Shown here: positions 28,806-39,812 of the stretch, piece after piece | How positions within the stretch are numbered: the first letter of the stretch is position 1 | Layout: each line of letters opens with the position of its first letter | NCBI RefSeq assembly: GCF_000300455.3 | Contig: NZ_CP007215.2 | Span: 3,410,001 to 3,474,000 of the forward strand | Length of the DNA stretch: 64,000 nucleotides | DNA from: Kosakonia sacchari SP1 | Lineage (GTDB): Bacteria; Pseudomonadota; Gammaproteobacteria; Enterobacterales; Enterobacteriaceae | Direction: 5' to 3' | The notes under the pieces: generated by a model | What the model was told of the DNA's origin: nothing | Database searches by the model: none | What the model saw: the letters and a program-made list of their open reading frames with translations, nothing else | Program-made: the position numbers and the translations under genes

Positions 28806-29852
28806 TTGAATATAGATACGCGTGAAATTACCCTTGAGCCAGCGGACAACGCACGTCTGCTAAGTCTGTGCGGCCCGTTTGACGACAACATCAAACAACT
28901 GGAGCGGCGACTGGGCATCGAAATCAACCGCCGCGATAATCACTTCAAACTCACCGGACGAGAAATTTGCGTTAATGCCGCGGCCGATATTCTGCGCACC
29001 CTATATGTCGATACCGCCCCAATGCGCGGTCAGATCCAGGATATCGAACCGGAACAGATCCATCTGGCTATCAAAGAAGCGCGCGTGCTGGAGCAGAGCG
29101 CCGAAAGCGTGCCGGACTACGGCAAAGCAATTCATATCAAAACCAAGCGTGGCGTGATTAAACCGCGCACGCCGAACCAGGCGCAGTACGTCGCCAATAT
29201 TCTTGACCATGACATCACCTTCGGCGTGGGTCCGGCGGGCACCGGTAAAACCTACCTTGCCGTCGCCGCTGCGGTGGATGCGCTGGAGCGTCAGGAAGTG
29301 CGCCGCATTCTGTTGACACGCCCGGCGGTAGAAGCGGGTGAAAAACTCGGCTTCCTGCCCGGCGATCTCAGCCAAAAAGTCGATCCTTATCTGCGCCCAT
29401 TGTATGACGCGCTGTTTGAGATGATTGGCTTTGAACGCGTCGAAAAGCTGATTGAGCGTAACGTTATTGAAGTCGCGCCGTTAGCCTATATGCGCGGCCG
29501 TACGCTAAACGACGCGTTTATCATTCTTGATGAGAGCCAGAACACCACCATCGAACAGATGAAAATGTTCCTGACGCGTATTGGTTTTAACTCCAAAGCG
29601 GTGATCACAGGCGACGTCACGCAGATTGATCTGCCGCGCAACACCAAATCCGGTTTGCGTCACGCCATTGAGGTGCTGGCGAACGTCGACGAAATCAGCT
29701 TTAACTTCTTCCACAGTGAAGATGTCGTACGCCATCCAGTGGTTGCCCGCATTGTTATCGCCTATGAAGCGTGGGAAGAAGCCGAACAGAAACGTAAAGC
29801 AGAACTGGCCGCCGAGCGCAAACGCGAAACCCAGGAGCAGGAGCAGAAATGA
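28806..29852 (+). CDS. ybeZ: PhoH-like ATPase YbeZ
   Basis: 348 residues, PhoH family NTPase that works with the YbeY RNase in ribosome quality control. N-terminal KH/R3H-like region (about 10-90). ATPase domain with Walker [12 protein letters not shown], the FIILDESQN Walker B-like motif, and a Glu/Lys-rich tail. The start is TTG, supported by GAGG five bases upstream and by the conserved beginning MNIDTREI. Overlaps ybeY by four bases. Confidence 0.95.
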   Translation: MNIDTREITLEPADNARLLSLCGPFDDNIKQLERRLGIEINRRDNHFKLTGREICVNAAADILRTLYVDTAPMRGQIQDIEPEQIHLAIKEARVLEQSAESVPDYGKAIHIKTKRGVIKPRTPNQAQYVANILDHDITFGVGPAGTGKTYLAVAAAVDALERQEVRRILLTRPAVEAGEKLGFLPGDLSQKVDPYLRPLYDALFEMIGFERVEKLIERNVIEVAPLAYMRGRTLNDAFIILDESQNTTIEQMKMFLTRIGFNSKAVITGDVTQIDLPRNTKSGLRHAIEVLANVDEISFNFFHSEDVVRHPVVARIVIAYEAWEEAEQKRKAELAAERKRETQEQEQK

Positions 29853-30316
29853 GTCAGGTGATCCTTGATCTACAGTTGGCATGTGAAGATAACAGCGGCC
29901 TGCCGGAAGAAGCGCAGTTCCAGAAGTGGCTTGACGCCGTTATTCCGCAATTTCAGGAAGAAGCGGAAGTCACCATTCGCCTGGTCGAAAATGCGGAAAG
30001 CCACGAACTGAACCTGACCTACCGTGGGAAAGATAAGCCGACTAACGTGCTCTCTTTCCCGTTTGAAGCACCGCCAGGGATCGAAATGCCGCTACTTGGT
30101 GATTTGATTATTTGCCGCCAGGTTGTGGAACAGGAAGCCCAGGAGCAAGGCAAACCGCTGGATGCTCACTGGGCGCACATGGTGGTGCACGGCAGTTTAC
30201 ACCTGCTCGGTTACGACCATATCGCAGACGATGAAGCCGAAGAGATGGAAGGGATCGAGACAGAGATAATGCTTGCTCTGGGCTATGAGGATCCGTACAT
30301 TTCCGAGAAAGAGTAA
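29849..30316 (+). CDS. ybeY: Endoribonuclease YbeY (rRNA maturation factor)
   Basis: Zinc-dependent single-strand RNase needed for 16S rRNA 3' maturation and 70S quality control. 155 residues. The zinc triad is in [15 protein letters not shown] (HxxxH-x5-H), preceded by the TNVLSFPFE motif. Second gene of ybeZYX-lnt; the ATGA overlap with ybeZ indicates coupling. Confidence 0.97.
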   Translation: MSQVILDLQLACEDNSGLPEEAQFQKWLDAVIPQFQEEAEVTIRLVENAESHELNLTYRGKDKPTNVLSFPFEAPPGIEMPLLGDLIICRQVVEQEAQEQGKPLDAHWAHMVVHGSLHLLGYDHIADDEAEEMEGIETEIMLALGYEDPYISEKE

Positions 30317-30421
30317 GTTGGCGCGCAGATTACTGCGCTCCACTCACTATAAATGCCGTCCGGCGCTGAGTTTACGCGCGACGAGCGACAGATTAACCAA
30401 CACGAGAACCCACACGACGCC

Positions 30422-31300
30422 ATGAGCGACGATAACTCACACAGTAGCGACAACACCAACAACAAAAAGGGATTCTTCTCCCTTTTACTCAGCCAGCTCT
30501 TTCACGGCGAACCGAAAAACCGTGATGAACTGCTGGAACTGATCCGAGACTCCGGGCAGAACGAGCTTATCGACAACGATACGCGCGACATGCTGGAAGG
30601 GGTAATGGATATTGCGGACCAGCGCGTTCGCGACATCATGATCCCCCGCTCCCAAATGATTACCCTGAAACGCAACCAGACGCTGGACGAATGTCTCGAT
30701 GTCATTATCGAGTCTGCCCACTCGCGTTTTCCGGTGATCAGCGAAGACAAAGATCACATCGAAGGGATCCTGATGGCTAAGGATTTGCTGCCTTTTATGC
30801 GCAGCGACGCCGAAGCGTTCAGCATGGAAAAAGTGTTACGCCAGGCGGTAGTGGTGCCGGAAAGCAAGCGTGTCGATCGCATGCTGAAAGAGTTCCGTTC
30901 CCAGCGCTACCATATGGCTATCGTTATTGATGAGTTCGGCGGCGTGTCCGGTCTGGTGACGATTGAAGATATTCTCGAGCTTATTGTCGGCGAAATCGAA
31001 GACGAATATGACGAAGAAGAGGATATCGATTTCCGCCAGCTTAGCCGCCACACCTGGACAGTACGCGCGCTAGCCCCGATTGAAGATTTCAACGAAACCT
31101 TCGGCACCCACTTCAGTGATGATGAAGTAGACACCATTGGCGGTCTGGTGATGCAGGCGTTTGGCCACTTGCCTGCGCGCGGCGAATCGATTGACATTGA
31201 TGGTTACCAATTCAAGGTCGCTATGGCTGATAGTCGACGTATTATTCAGGTCCATGTCAGAATGCCGGATGATTCTCCGCAACCGAAACTGGATGAGTAA
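30422..31300 (+). CDS. ybeX: CBS-domain protein YbeX (CorC family)
   Basis: 292 residues. Short N-terminal region ([12 protein letters not shown]), a CBS pair at about 70-185 ([26 protein letters not shown]-type motifs), then a CorC/HlyC domain (about 200-285). Linked to magnesium/cobalt efflux by family name and to ribosome maturation in E. coli. The start is at [10 protein letters not shown] as in E. coli; the longer in-frame start at 30353 is not conserved. Confidence 0.94.
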   Translation: MSDDNSHSSDNTNNKKGFFSLLLSQLFHGEPKNRDELLELIRDSGQNELIDNDTRDMLEGVMDIADQRVRDIMIPRSQMITLKRNQTLDECLDVIIESAHSRFPVISEDKDHIEGILMAKDLLPFMRSDAEAFSMEKVLRQAVVVPESKRVDRMLKEFRSQRYHMAIVIDEFGGVSGLVTIEDILELIVGEIEDEYDEEEDIDFRQLSRHTWTVRALAPIEDFNETFGTHFSDDEVDTIGGLVMQAFGHLPARGESIDIDGYQFKVAMADSRRIIQVHVRMPDDSPQPKLDE

Positions 31301-31305
31301 TGTAA

Positions 31306-32844
31306 ATGGTATTTGCCGCATTGTTTGAGCGCCAGCGCATACGTCTGCTGCTGGCGTTGTTATTCGGAGCCAGCGGAACGCTGGCTTTTTCTCCTTATGA
31401 CTTCTGGCCCGCCGCACTTATCTCCCTGATTGGTCTACAGGGTTTAACCCTGAATCGCCGCCCGTTACAGGCTGCCTGGATTGGCTATTTCTGGGGGCTT
31501 GGTCTGTTTGGCAGCGGTGTGCACTGGGTGTATGTCAGTATCGCCCAGTTCGGCGGCATGCCAGGCCCGGTCAATATTTTCCTTGTGGTACTGCTGGCGG
31601 CCTATTTGTCGCTCTATACCGGGCTGTTCGCCGGTATTTTGTCGCGTCTGTGGCCGCATACCACCTGGTTGCGCCTGGCCGTTGCCGCACCGGTCGTCTG
31701 GCAAATTACCGAGTTCCTGCGCGGCTGGGTGCTGACCGGTTTCCCGTGGCTCCAGTTTGGTTACAGCCAGATAGATGGGCCGCTGAAAGGCCTTGCACCG
31801 GTGCTTGGCGTTGAAGCAATCAATTTCTTACTGATGGTGGTGAGCGGTCTGGTGGTGCTGGCGGTAGTGCAACGTCGCTTGCGCCCGCTGGTTGTCGCCG
31901 TTGTGCTGTTCGCTCTGCCCTTCCCGCTGCGTTATATCCAGTGGTATCAACTGCTGCCGGAGCGCACCACTCAGGTGTCGATGGTGCAGGGGAACATTCC
32001 ACAATCGATGAAGTGGGACGAAAACCAGTTGCTCAATACGCTGAAAATCTACAGCGAAGCCAGTGAGCAAGTGATGGGTAAATCGCAGCTGATCATCTGG
32101 CCGGAGTCCGCCATTCCTGATCTGGAAATTAACCAGCAACGCTTTTTAAGCGCCATGGATAATCTGCTACGGGCGAACAACAGTACGCTTATCACCGGGA
32201 TTGTCGATGCACGTCTCAATAAGCAAAACCGCTACGATACCTACAACACCATCATTACACTGGGCAAAGACAACGCGTATAGCTACAGCTCAAGCGATCG
32301 CTACAACAAAAACCATCTGGTGCCGTTCGGCGAATTTGTACCGCTGGAGTCGATTCTGCGCCCGCTGGCACCGTTCTTCGATTTACCGATGTCCTCCTTC
32401 AGCCGTGGCGCTTATGTACAACCTCCGCTGACGGCTCATGGGCTAACGCTGACGGCGGCAATCTGCTACGAAATCATCCTTGGCGAGCAGGTGCGTGATA
32501 ATTTCCGCCCGGATACTGATTTCCTGCTGACCATCTCGAACGACGCCTGGTTTGGCAAATCCATCGGCCCGTGGCAGCACTTCCAGATGGCGCGGATGCG
32601 TGCGCTGGAGCTGGCGCGACCGCTGTTGCGTAGCACCAATAACGGCATCACTGCGGTCATTGGCCCGCAGGGTGAAATCCAGGCGATGATCCCGCAATTT
32701 ACTCGCGAAGTATTAACCGCGAAGGTGACGCCCACCTCTGGTCTCACGCCGTATGCCCGCACGGGCAACTGGCCGCTGTGGATTATCACCGTGCTGCTGG
32801 GCTTTGGCGCCCTGGTGATGGGCTTGCGTCAGCGCCGCCGTTAA
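31306..32844 (+). CDS. lnt: Apolipoprotein N-acyltransferase
   Basis: Inner-membrane enzyme that adds the third acyl chain to lipoproteins. 512 residues as in E. coli. About seven hydrophobic segments before residue 205 and one at about 487-505 surround a periplasmic nitrilase-like domain. The catalytic triad is in register: Glu267 (IIWPES), Lys335 and Cys387 (AAICYE). Last gene of the ybeZYX-lnt cluster. Confidence 0.97.
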   Translation: MVFAALFERQRIRLLLALLFGASGTLAFSPYDFWPAALISLIGLQGLTLNRRPLQAAWIGYFWGLGLFGSGVHWVYVSIAQFGGMPGPVNIFLVVLLAAYLSLYTGLFAGILSRLWPHTTWLRLAVAAPVVWQITEFLRGWVLTGFPWLQFGYSQIDGPLKGLAPVLGVEAINFLLMVVSGLVVLAVVQRRLRPLVVAVVLFALPFPLRYIQWYQLLPERTTQVSMVQGNIPQSMKWDENQLLNTLKIYSEASEQVMGKSQLIIWPESAIPDLEINQQRFLSAMDNLLRANNSTLITGIVDARLNKQNRYDTYNTIITLGKDNAYSYSSSDRYNKNHLVPFGEFVPLESILRPLAPFFDLPMSSFSRGAYVQPPLTAHGLTLTAAICYEIILGEQVRDNFRPDTDFLLTISNDAWFGKSIGPWQHFQMARMRALELARPLLRSTNNGITAVIGPQGEIQAMIPQFTREVLTAKVTPTSGLTPYARTGNWPLWIITVLLGFGALVMGLRQRRR

Positions 32845-32930
32845 TCCCTTTCCCCGCTGTTCTGCCCGGTGACTGTCTGCTTGCCGGGCATCCTCTCTTC
32901 GCTACGCAAAATTTACGATTAAGCCGTTTT

Positions 32931-32946
32931 TGGCATGCGGTTTGCT
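32931..32946 (+). promoter_or_regulatory. Sigma-54-type promoter for gltIJKL
   Basis: TGGCATGCGGTTTGCT matches the -24/-12 pattern TGGCA-N-TTGC with exactly ten bases between GG and GC. Orientation is toward gltI, giving a leader of about 275 bases. Confidence 0.65.
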
Positions 32947-33014
32947 TATATCTATCAGGCAGCTATGAAATCCGCTTATGTGCAACTTACGTCGCACCAA
33001 CAGGAAACAGTAGC

Positions 33015-33031
33015 AGCACCAATCTGGTGCA
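33015..33031. promoter_or_regulatory. NtrC-like site
   Basis: AGCACCAATCTGGTGCA is a near-perfect match to the NtrC dyad TGCACC-N5-GGTGCA. A weaker copy (TGCCTC-N5-GGTGCG) lies at 33044-33060. Both lie downstream of the sigma-54-type promoter. Confidence 0.55.
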
Positions 33032-33120
33032 ATGGGAGATTTTTGCCTCTAAACGGTGCGGCGCGCCTCGCAAAAATAAACAATACCGCAGCAAAATCTT
33101 TACATTAAGCCAGACTGAAT

Positions 33121-33183
33121 GTAACAAACACACACGACACTGCACGATATTGTCGCAGAACAACAAAAACACAATACACACAA
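33121..33183 (+). promoter_or_regulatory. C/A-rich leader, probable GcvB sRNA target
   Basis: Two stretches made almost only of A and C (33121-33140 and 33160-33183) in the gltI leader. GcvB represses gltI in Salmonella through such a C/A-rich element. The exact pairing was not computed. Confidence 0.6.
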
Positions 33184-33230
33184 TGGGTATCAATACGCGT
33201 CTCTGGCGCTGACGATAAAGGAGTCTGGAT

Positions 33231-34157
33231 ATGCAATTACGTAAACTGGCCGCCGCGATGCTGGTGATGGGACTGTCCGCCGGTCTGGTGCATGCTGAAG
33301 ATGCAAAACCTGCCGACGCAGCGCCGGCCGATCAACAAGCTACGCTGGCTAAAATTGCTAAAAACGGCGTTATCGTCGTCGGTCACCGCGAATCTTCCGT
33401 ACCGTTCTCCTACTACGACAATGAACAAAAAGTCGTGGGTTACTCCCAGGACTACTCCAACGCTATTGTTGAAGCCGTGAAGAAAAAACTGAATAAGCCG
33501 GATCTGGCGGTAAAACTGATTCCAATCACTTCACAAAACCGTATCCCGCTGCTGCAAAACGGCACCTTCGATTTTGAATGTGGTTCCACCACCAATAACG
33601 TTGAACGTCAGAAACAAGCGGCGTTCTCTGACACCATTTTCGTGGTTGGCACGCGTCTACTGACCAAAAAAGGCGGCCCAATTAAAGACTTCGCTGACCT
33701 GAAAGGCAAAGCCGTGGTGGTAACTTCCGGTACTACGTCGGAAATTCTGCTGAACAAGCTGAACGACGAAAAGAAAATGGATATGCGTATTATCAGCGCG
33801 AAAGACCATGGCGACTCGTTCCGTACGCTGGAAAGCGGCCGTGCGGTGGCCTTTATGATGGATGACGCGCTGCTGGCGGGTGAACGTGCGAAAGCGAAAA
33901 AACCGGACAACTGGGACATCGTTGGTACACCGCAATCAAAAGAAGCCTATGGCTGTATGCTGCGTAAAAACGATCCGGAGTTCAAAAAGCTGATGGATGA
34001 CACCATCGCGCAGTTGCAGACATCCGGTGCAGCGGAAAAATCCTTCGATAAATGGTTTAAAAACCCAATTCCGCCAAAAAACATGAACCTCAATTTCGAT
34101 CTCTCTGACGATATGAAAGCGCTGTTCAAAGAACCGAATGACAAAGCTCTGAACTAA
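33231..34157 (+). CDS. gltI: Glutamate/aspartate ABC transporter, periplasmic binding protein
   Basis: 308 residues. Signal peptide to about residue 22 (LVHA), then a Pro/Ala-rich start and a family-3 solute-binding fold (GHRESSVPFSYYD; FDFECGSTTNNVERQK; VVVTSGTTSE). Captures Glu/Asp for GltJKL. Strong ribosome site AAAGGAG. Its 3' UTR carries the SroC RNA and a terminator, which would reduce expression of gltJKL relative to gltI. Confidence 0.96.
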   Translation: MQLRKLAAAMLVMGLSAGLVHAEDAKPADAAPADQQATLAKIAKNGVIVVGHRESSVPFSYYDNEQKVVGYSQDYSNAIVEAVKKKLNKPDLAVKLIPITSQNRIPLLQNGTFDFECGSTTNNVERQKQAAFSDTIFVVGTRLLTKKGGPIKDFADLKGKAVVVTSGTTSEILLNKLNDEKKMDMRIISAKDHGDSFRTLESGRAVAFMMDDALLAGERAKAKKPDNWDIVGTPQSKEAYGCMLRKNDPEFKKLMDDTIAQLQTSGAAEKSFDKWFKNPIPPKNMNLNFDLSDDMKALFKEPNDKALN

Positions 34158-34302
34158 TTAAAACCATTAGGGGCGGGTTTACCTGCCCTCTCGATTGTCG
34201 AAGTAGCACGGACAGACTATATGCTGAGTGGTCGTTCCCCACTCAACACGAAAACTCGCTCTTCATACAATCTTCGAGGGTAGCGCTGCTACCCTTTTTT
34301 TT
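34150..34302 (+). ncRNA. sroC: SroC sRNA (gltI 3' UTR)
   Basis: The gltI-gltJ gap (158 bases) is the known source of SroC, which is cut from gltI mRNA and acts as a sponge for GcvB in Salmonella. It holds a GGGGCGGG-type stem region, a GAGTGG...CCACTC hairpin and a terminal hairpin with U-run. The 5' end is approximate; it is set by RNase E processing and cannot be read directly. Confidence 0.65.
34278..34302 (+). terminator. Terminator ending SroC / gltI
   Basis: Stem GGGTAGC / GCTACCC with loop GCT followed by eight T. The gltJ ribosome site (CCGGAG) begins immediately after, so some read-through must occur. Confidence 0.9.
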
Positions 34303-34315
34303 CCGGAGTAGATTT

Positions 34316-35056
34316 ATGTCCATAGACTGGAACTGGGGAATATTTCTTGAACAGGCCCCGTTCGGCAACACCACCTATCTTGGCTGGCTATGGAGTGGTT
34401 TTCAGGTCACCATCGCGCTTTCCGTGACGGCCTGGATTATCGCTTTCCTGGTCGGTTCCCTGTTTGGCATCCTGCGCACCGTCCCTAACCGTTTCTTGTC
34501 CGGCATTGGCACCCTATATGTCGAACTGTTCCGCAACGTGCCACTGATCGTGCAGTTTTTCACCTGGTACCTGGTGGTACCGGAACTGCTGCCAGAAGAT
34601 ATCGGCATGTGGTTCAAATCAGAACTGGATCCGAATATCCAGTTCTTCGTCTCCTCAATGGTCTGCCTGGGGCTGTTTACTGCAGCGCGCGTTTGCGAGC
34701 AGGTACGCGCCGCGATTCAGTCGCTACCGCGCGGCCAGAAAAACGCCGGTCTGGCGATGGGGCTGACGCTGCCGCAAACCTACCGTTATGTATTGCTGCC
34801 AAACGCCTATCGCGTGATTGTGCCGCCGATGACCTCGGAGATGATGAACCTGGTGAAAAACTCGGCCATCGCCTCCACTATCGGTCTGGTCGACATGGCA
34901 GCACAGGCAGGGAAATTGCTGGATTACTCGGCACATGCCTGGGAATCGTTTACGGCAATCACCGTTGCGTATGTATTAATTAATGCTTTCATTATGTTGG
35001 TGATGAACCTGGTTGAACGCAAAATTCGCCTGCCGGGCAATATGGGGGGCAAATAA
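34316..35056 (+). CDS. gltJ: Glutamate/aspartate ABC transporter permease GltJ
   Basis: 246 residues with about five membrane segments, HisM/polar-amino-acid permease type. The EAA-like loop for ATPase contact is around [25 protein letters not shown] (roughly residues 140-164). Pairs with GltK. Confidence 0.95.
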   Translation: MSIDWNWGIFLEQAPFGNTTYLGWLWSGFQVTIALSVTAWIIAFLVGSLFGILRTVPNRFLSGIGTLYVELFRNVPLIVQFFTWYLVVPELLPEDIGMWFKSELDPNIQFFVSSMVCLGLFTAARVCEQVRAAIQSLPRGQKNAGLAMGLTLPQTYRYVLLPNAYRVIVPPMTSEMMNLVKNSAIASTIGLVDMAAQAGKLLDYSAHAWESFTAITVAYVLINAFIMLVMNLVERKIRLPGNMGGK

Positions 35057-35058
35057 TC

Positions 35059-35733
35059 ATGTACGAATTTGACTGGAGTTCAATCGTCCCTTCGTTGCCG
35101 TACCTGGTCGCGGGTCTGATCGTCACGCTGAAGATCACGGCGATTGCGATTGTTGTCGGTATCGTCTGGGGAACGCTGTTGGCAGTAATGCGCCTGTCCA
35201 CTTTCGCCCCGCTGCGCTGGTTCGCCAAGAGTTACGTTAACGTGTTCCGCTCCATTCCGCTGGTGATGGTGCTGTTGTGGTTTTATTTGATCGTGCCGGG
35301 TTTTCTGCAAAACGTGCTCGGCCTGTCACCCAAAACCGATATCCGCCTGATTTCAGCGATGGTGGCCTTTTCAATGTTTGAAGCGGCCTACTATTCAGAA
35401 ATCATTCGCGCAGGCATCCAGAGTATCTCCCGTGGGCAGTCCAGTGCCGCACTGGCGTTGGGTATGACGCACTGGCAGTCGATGAAACTCATCATCCTGC
35501 CGCAGGCGTTTCGCGCCATGGTTCCGTTGCTGCTTACGCAGGGCATTGTGCTGTTCCAGGATACCTCGTTGGTCTATGTCCTGAGCCTCGCGGACTTCTT
35601 CCGCACCGCATCTACTATTGGCGAGCGCGATGGTACGCAGGTTGAAATGATCCTGTTTGCTGGTGCTGTCTATTTTGTTATCAGTTTGAGTGCTTCGCTG
35701 TTGGTCAGCTGGCTGAAGAAAAGGACCGTCTAA
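35059..35733 (+). CDS. gltK: Glutamate/aspartate ABC transporter permease GltK
   Basis: 224 residues with about five membrane segments. The EAA-like loop is [20 protein letters not shown]. Starts two bases after gltJ and shares its last base with the gltL start (TAATG), so gltJKL are tightly coupled. Confidence 0.95.
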   Translation: MYEFDWSSIVPSLPYLVAGLIVTLKITAIAIVVGIVWGTLLAVMRLSTFAPLRWFAKSYVNVFRSIPLVMVLLWFYLIVPGFLQNVLGLSPKTDIRLISAMVAFSMFEAAYYSEIIRAGIQSISRGQSSAALALGMTHWQSMKLIILPQAFRAMVPLLLTQGIVLFQDTSLVYVLSLADFFRTASTIGERDGTQVEMILFAGAVYFVISLSASLLVSWLKKRTV

Positions 35734-36458
35734 TGATTTCCCTGAAAAATGTTTCTAAATGGTATGGTCACTTTCAGGTGTTGACCGATTGCTCCACCGA
35801 AGTGAAAAAAGGCGAAGTGGTTGTGGTTTGCGGGCCGTCCGGCTCCGGTAAATCCACGCTGATTAAAACCGTCAACGGTCTGGAACCGGTGCAGAAAGGC
35901 GAGATTGTCGTCAACGGCACCAAAGTGAATGACAAGAAAACCGATCTGGCGAAGCTGCGTTCTCACGTCGGGATGGTGTTTCAGCACTTTGAATTGTTCC
36001 CGCACTTGTCGATTATCGAAAACCTGACGCTGGCACAGGTAAAAGTGCTGAAGCGTGATAAAGCCGCTGCACGGGAAAAAGGGCTCAAGTTGCTGGAGCG
36101 CGTTGGTTTGTCAGCGCATGCGAATAAGTTTCCGGCGCAACTCTCAGGCGGTCAGCAGCAGCGCGTGGCGATTGCGCGCGCGCTCTGTATGGATCCAGTG
36201 GCGATGCTGTTTGATGAGCCGACTTCCGCGCTCGATCCCGAGATGATCAACGAAGTGCTGGACGTAATGGTCGAACTGGCGAACGAAGGCATGACCATGA
36301 TGGTGGTAACCCACGAAATGGGCTTTGCCCGCAAAGTGGCGAACCGGGTGATCTTTATGGATGAAGGGAAAATTGTCGAAGATTCAGAGAAAGATGCCTT
36401 CTTTGATAATCCGAAATCCGAACGTGCTAAAGACTTCCTCGCTAAAATCCTGCATTAA
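35733..36458 (+). CDS. gltL: Glutamate/aspartate ABC transporter ATPase GltL
   Basis: 241 residues. Walker [11 protein letters not shown]-loop region [11 protein letters not shown], signature LSGGQQQR, Walker [12 protein letters not shown], and H-loop VVTHEM. Energises uptake by GltIJK. A terminator follows. Confidence 0.97.
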   Translation: MISLKNVSKWYGHFQVLTDCSTEVKKGEVVVVCGPSGSGKSTLIKTVNGLEPVQKGEIVVNGTKVNDKKTDLAKLRSHVGMVFQHFELFPHLSIIENLTLAQVKVLKRDKAAAREKGLKLLERVGLSAHANKFPAQLSGGQQQRVAIARALCMDPVAMLFDEPTSALDPEMINEVLDVMVELANEGMTMMVVTHEMGFARKVANRVIFMDEGKIVEDSEKDAFFDNPKSERAKDFLAKILH

Positions 36459-36464
36459 CAGCCT

Positions 36465-36493
36465 GCGCCTGCCCGCTCCGGGCAGGCGCTTTT
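36465..36493 (+). terminator. gltIJKL terminator
   Basis: Perfect ten-base stem GCGCCTGCCC / GGGCAGGCGC with loop GCTCC, then TTTTG. It may also serve ybeL from the other side. Confidence 0.8.
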
Positions 36494-36497
36494 GGGA

Positions 36498-36980
36498 TTA
36501 CGGTTCGAACGGGCGGCGCTGGAATTGGTCATGTCCGCATTTCGGGCATAACGGCAACACATCCGGCGTGTAGACCGCCAGATGAAAATGACACTTCTCG
36601 CACACCAGATTCCCAAGCCCTACCACCTCGCCGCTGTGATACACGCCGTGATGGTTGAGATCCTGAAATACTTCACGCCATTCAAGCTGCGTTTTATCGG
36701 TGATATCCGCCAGCTCCTGCCAGATACTCTCTTTAATCACCCGCATAAATACGCTGTCGGTGACTTCCTGCTGGCTTTCGCTGTAACTGAGGGCGAACTC
36801 TTCCAGATCGCGGCGAATGGCGCGCATCAGCTCGTCAACCTCGGTACGCGTTAACTCGCCGGTCTTCGCCACGCGCAGGCGCGCTTGTTCAACCAATGCG
36901 TCAATATCTCGCTCTCCATTGCGTAGACGCTCGGTCAACGCCGCTACCAGTTCACGGTAAAAATGAGCAACCTTGTTCAT
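36498..36980 (-). CDS. ybeL: YbeL, zinc-ribbon-containing protein
   Basis: 160 residues. The long N-terminal half is helical and charged (VAALTERLRNGERDID..., DLEEFALSYSESQQEV). A C-terminal zinc ribbon is formed by CEKCHFH and CPKCGHDQF. Function is unknown. Convergent with gltL and divergent from leuS. In E. coli several genes (rihA, hscC, djlC, ybeTUR) separate gltL from ybeL; here none do. Confidence 0.9.
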   Translation of the reverse strand: MNKVAHFYRELVAALTERLRNGERDIDALVEQARLRVAKTGELTRTEVDELMRAIRRDLEEFALSYSESQQEVTDSVFMRVIKESIWQELADITDKTQLEWREVFQDLNHHGVYHSGEVVGLGNLVCEKCHFHLAVYTPDVLPLCPKCGHDQFQRRPFEP

Positions 36981-37215
36981 CGTTTCGCCTCCCGGTTCAG
37001 TAACTCTCTCTAATGGTAGACGTTATTTCTTGCTCTCAGTGCCGACTCGCCCGCACTGTCGACAAAAAATTAGCCGCCAACGGCTGCGGCAATTTCATTC
37101 CCGCCTCGCGGAAAGGCTGTTTTGAGAGTGGCGTTTGGGCTATGCTATGCCTTTCGAAAAATCACGTAACAACGCTACATTTGTAGCTGTAGCAAAAACA
37201 GGACTACTGGCTGCC

Positions 37216-39798
37216 ATGCAAGAGCAATACCGCCCGGAAGAGATAGAATCCAAAGTACAGCGCCACTGGGAAGAGAAGCGCACATTTGAAGTCACTGAAG
37301 ACGAGAGCAAAGAGAAATACTATTGCTTGTCGATGCTCCCCTATCCTTCTGGCCGACTACACATGGGCCACGTCCGTAACTACACTATCGGCGATGTGAT
37401 CTCGCGTTATCAGCGCATGCTGGGTAAGAACGTGCTGCAGCCGATTGGCTGGGATGCGTTTGGTCTGCCGGCTGAAGGCGCGGCGGTAAAAAATAACACC
37501 GCACCAGCACCGTGGACTTACGACAACATCGCGTACATGAAAAACCAGCTCAAAATGCTGGGCTTCGGCTATGACTGGAGCCGCGAGCTGGCGACCTGCA
37601 CACCGGAATATTACCGTTGGGAACAGAAGTTCTTCACCGAGCTGTACAAAAAAGGGCTCGTCTATAAGAAAACTTCTGCGGTGAACTGGTGCCCGAACGA
37701 CCAGACCGTGTTGGCGAACGAACAAGTTATCGACGGCTGCTGCTGGCGCTGTGATACCAAAGTTGAGCGTAAAGAGATCCCGCAGTGGTTTATTAAAATC
37801 ACCGCTTATGCCGACGAACTGCTGAATGACCTGGATAATCTGGATCACTGGCCGGATACCGTGAAAACCATGCAGCGTAACTGGATTGGCCGTTCTGAAG
37901 GGGTGGAAATCACTTTCGACGTGCAGAACAGCGACCAGAAACTGACGGTCTACACCACTCGCCCGGACACGTTTATCGGCGCAACCTACCTTGCCGTTGC
38001 GGCGGGTCATCCGCTGGCGCAGCAGGCTGCCGCGAGCAAACCAGAGCTGGCGTCCTTTATCGATGAATGCCGTAATACCAAAGTTGCTGAAGCCGATATG
38101 GCGACGATGGAGAAAAAAGGCGTTGATACCGGCCTGAAAGCCATTCACCCGCTGACCGGCGAAGCCATCCCGGTGTGGGCGGCAAACTTTGTGCTGATGG
38201 AGTACGGTACTGGCGCGGTGATGGCCGTTCCGGGTCACGATCAGCGCGACTACGAATTTGCGACTAAATACAATCTGCCGATCAAGGCGGTCATTCTCAA
38301 CGCAGACGGCAATGCGCCGGATCTTAGCGAACAAGCGATGACCGAAAAAGGTGTGCTGTTTAACTCCGGCGAATTCGACGGACTCGACTTTAACGCTGCG
38401 TTTAACGCCATTGCCGACAAACTGGCGGCCAAAGGCGTGGGCGAGCGCAAAGTGAACTTCCGTCTGCGCGACTGGGGGGTTTCCCGTCAGCGTTACTGGG
38501 GCGCACCAATCCCGATGGTGACGCTGGAAGACGGTACCGTTATTCCAACGCCGGAAGATCAACTGCCGGTTATCCTGCCGGAAGATGTGGTCATGGACGG
38601 TATCACCAGCCCAATTAAAGCCGATCCTGAGTGGGCGAAAACCACCGTTAATGGCCAACCGGCACTGCGCGAAACCGATACCTTTGACACCTTTATGGAG
38701 TCATCCTGGTACTATGCGCGTTACACGTGCCCGCAGCACAACGAAGGCATGCTCGACCCGAAAGCGGCAAATTACTGGCTGCCGGTAGATATCTATATTG
38801 GCGGTATCGAACACGCCATCATGCACCTGCTCTACTTCCGCTTCTTCCACAAACTGATGCGCGACGCGGGCATGGTGAACTCCGATGAGCCTGCGAAACA
38901 ACTCCTGTGCCAGGGCATGGTACTGGCCGAGGCGTTCTATTACGTGGGTGAAAACGGCGAGCGTAACTGGGTTTCGCCGAAAGATGCCATTGTGGAACGT
39001 GACGAGAAAGGCCGCATTGTCAAAGCGACCGATCCGGCGGGCCACGAGCTGGTATATACCGGCATGAGCAAAATGTCCAAGTCGAAAAATAACGGTATCG
39101 ACCCGCAGGAAATGGTTGAGCGTTACGGCGCGGACACCGTGCGTCTGTTCATGATGTTTGCATCGCCAGCCGATATGACACTGGAGTGGCAAGAATCCGG
39201 CGTAGAAGGCGCGAACCGCTTCCTGAAACGCGTCTGGAAACTGGTTTACGAACACACCACTCAGGGTGCTGTTGCCGCGCTGGATATGGCTGCACTGAGT
39301 GAAGATCAGCAAGCCCTGCGCCGTGACGTGCATAAAACTATCGCGAAAGTTTCCGATGATATCGGTCGCCGTCAGACCTTTAACACCGCTATCGCGGCGA
39401 TTATGGAGCTGATGAACAAACTGGCGAAAGCGCCGCAAGAGAGCGAACAAGATCGCGCCTTAATGCAGGAAGCTCTGCTGGCGGTGGTACGAATGCTTAA
39501 CCCGTTCACCCCACACGCAAGCTTCACGCTGTGGCAGGCGTTGGGCGGCGAAGGCGATATCGACAACGCGCCATGGCCGGAGGCTGATGAAAAAGCGATG
39601 GTGGAAAACACCACGCTGGTCGTCGTCCAGGTCAACGGTAAAGTGCGTGGTAAAATTACTGTTGCCGTTGACGCGACAGAAGAACAGGTGCGTGAACGTG
39701 CGGGCCAGGAACATCTGGTAGCAAAATATCTTGATGGCGTGACCGTGCGTAAAGTGATTTACGTACCGGGTAAACTGCTTAATCTGGTCGTTGGCTAA
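37216..39798 (+). CDS. leuS: Leucyl-tRNA synthetase
   Basis: 860 residues, class Ia. HIGH-type motif HMGHVRN ([12 protein letters not shown]), a large editing domain (about 225-420, including TTRPDTF and [15 protein letters not shown]), the KMSKS motif at about residue 619-623, then the anticodon domain. I use the start [11 protein letters not shown] (ATG 37216) to match E. coli; the upstream in-frame ATG (37135) overlaps the probable promoter area. First gene of leuS-lptE-holA-nadD. Confidence 0.97.
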   Translation: MQEQYRPEEIESKVQRHWEEKRTFEVTEDESKEKYYCLSMLPYPSGRLHMGHVRNYTIGDVISRYQRMLGKNVLQPIGWDAFGLPAEGAAVKNNTAPAPWTYDNIAYMKNQLKMLGFGYDWSRELATCTPEYYRWEQKFFTELYKKGLVYKKTSAVNWCPNDQTVLANEQVIDGCCWRCDTKVERKEIPQWFIKITAYADELLNDLDNLDHWPDTVKTMQRNWIGRSEGVEITFDVQNSDQKLTVYTTRPDTFIGATYLAVAAGHPLAQQAAASKPELASFIDECRNTKVAEADMATMEKKGVDTGLKAIHPLTGEAIPVWAANFVLMEYGTGAVMAVPGHDQRDYEFATKYNLPIKAVILNADGNAPDLSEQAMTEKGVLFNSGEFDGLDFNAAFNAIADKLAAKGVGERKVNFRLRDWGVSRQRYWGAPIPMVTLEDGTVIPTPEDQLPVILPEDVVMDGITSPIKADPEWAKTTVNGQPALRETDTFDTFMESSWYYARYTCPQHNEGMLDPKAANYWLPVDIYIGGIEHAIMHLLYFRFFHKLMRDAGMVNSDEPAKQLLCQGMVLAEAFYYVGENGERNWVSPKDAIVERDEKGRIVKATDPAGHELVYTGMSKMSKSKNNGIDPQEMVERYGADTVRLFMMFASPADMTLEWQESGVEGANRFLKRVWKLVYEHTTQGAVAALDMAALSEDQQALRRDVHKTIAKVSDDIGRRQTFNTAIAAIMELMNKLAKAPQESEQDRALMQEALLAVVRMLNPFTPHASFTLWQALGGEGDIDNAPWPEADEKAMVENTTLVVVQVNGKVRGKITVAVDATEEQVRERAGQEHLVAKYLDGVTVRKVIYVPGKLLNLVVG

Positions 39799-39812
39799 GC
39801 GCGGGAGGAAGC

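Larger units (their letters stand above)
32845..33230 (+). other. gltI control region and leader
   Basis: 386 bases without a convincing gene. They hold a hairpin just after lnt (TGCCCGG / CCGGGCA, 32863-32890), a sigma-54-type promoter, an NtrC-like palindrome, and a long C/A-rich leader before the gltI ribosome site (AAAGGAG). Confidence 0.7.

Noticed and set aside
32778-33212. 144-codon ORF between lnt and gltI
   Set aside because: It starts inside lnt and runs through the promoter and C/A-rich leader; the amino-acid content is not protein-like.
37357-38658. 433-codon open frame antisense to leuS
   Set aside because: Shadow of leuS; no start signals and no family resemblance.
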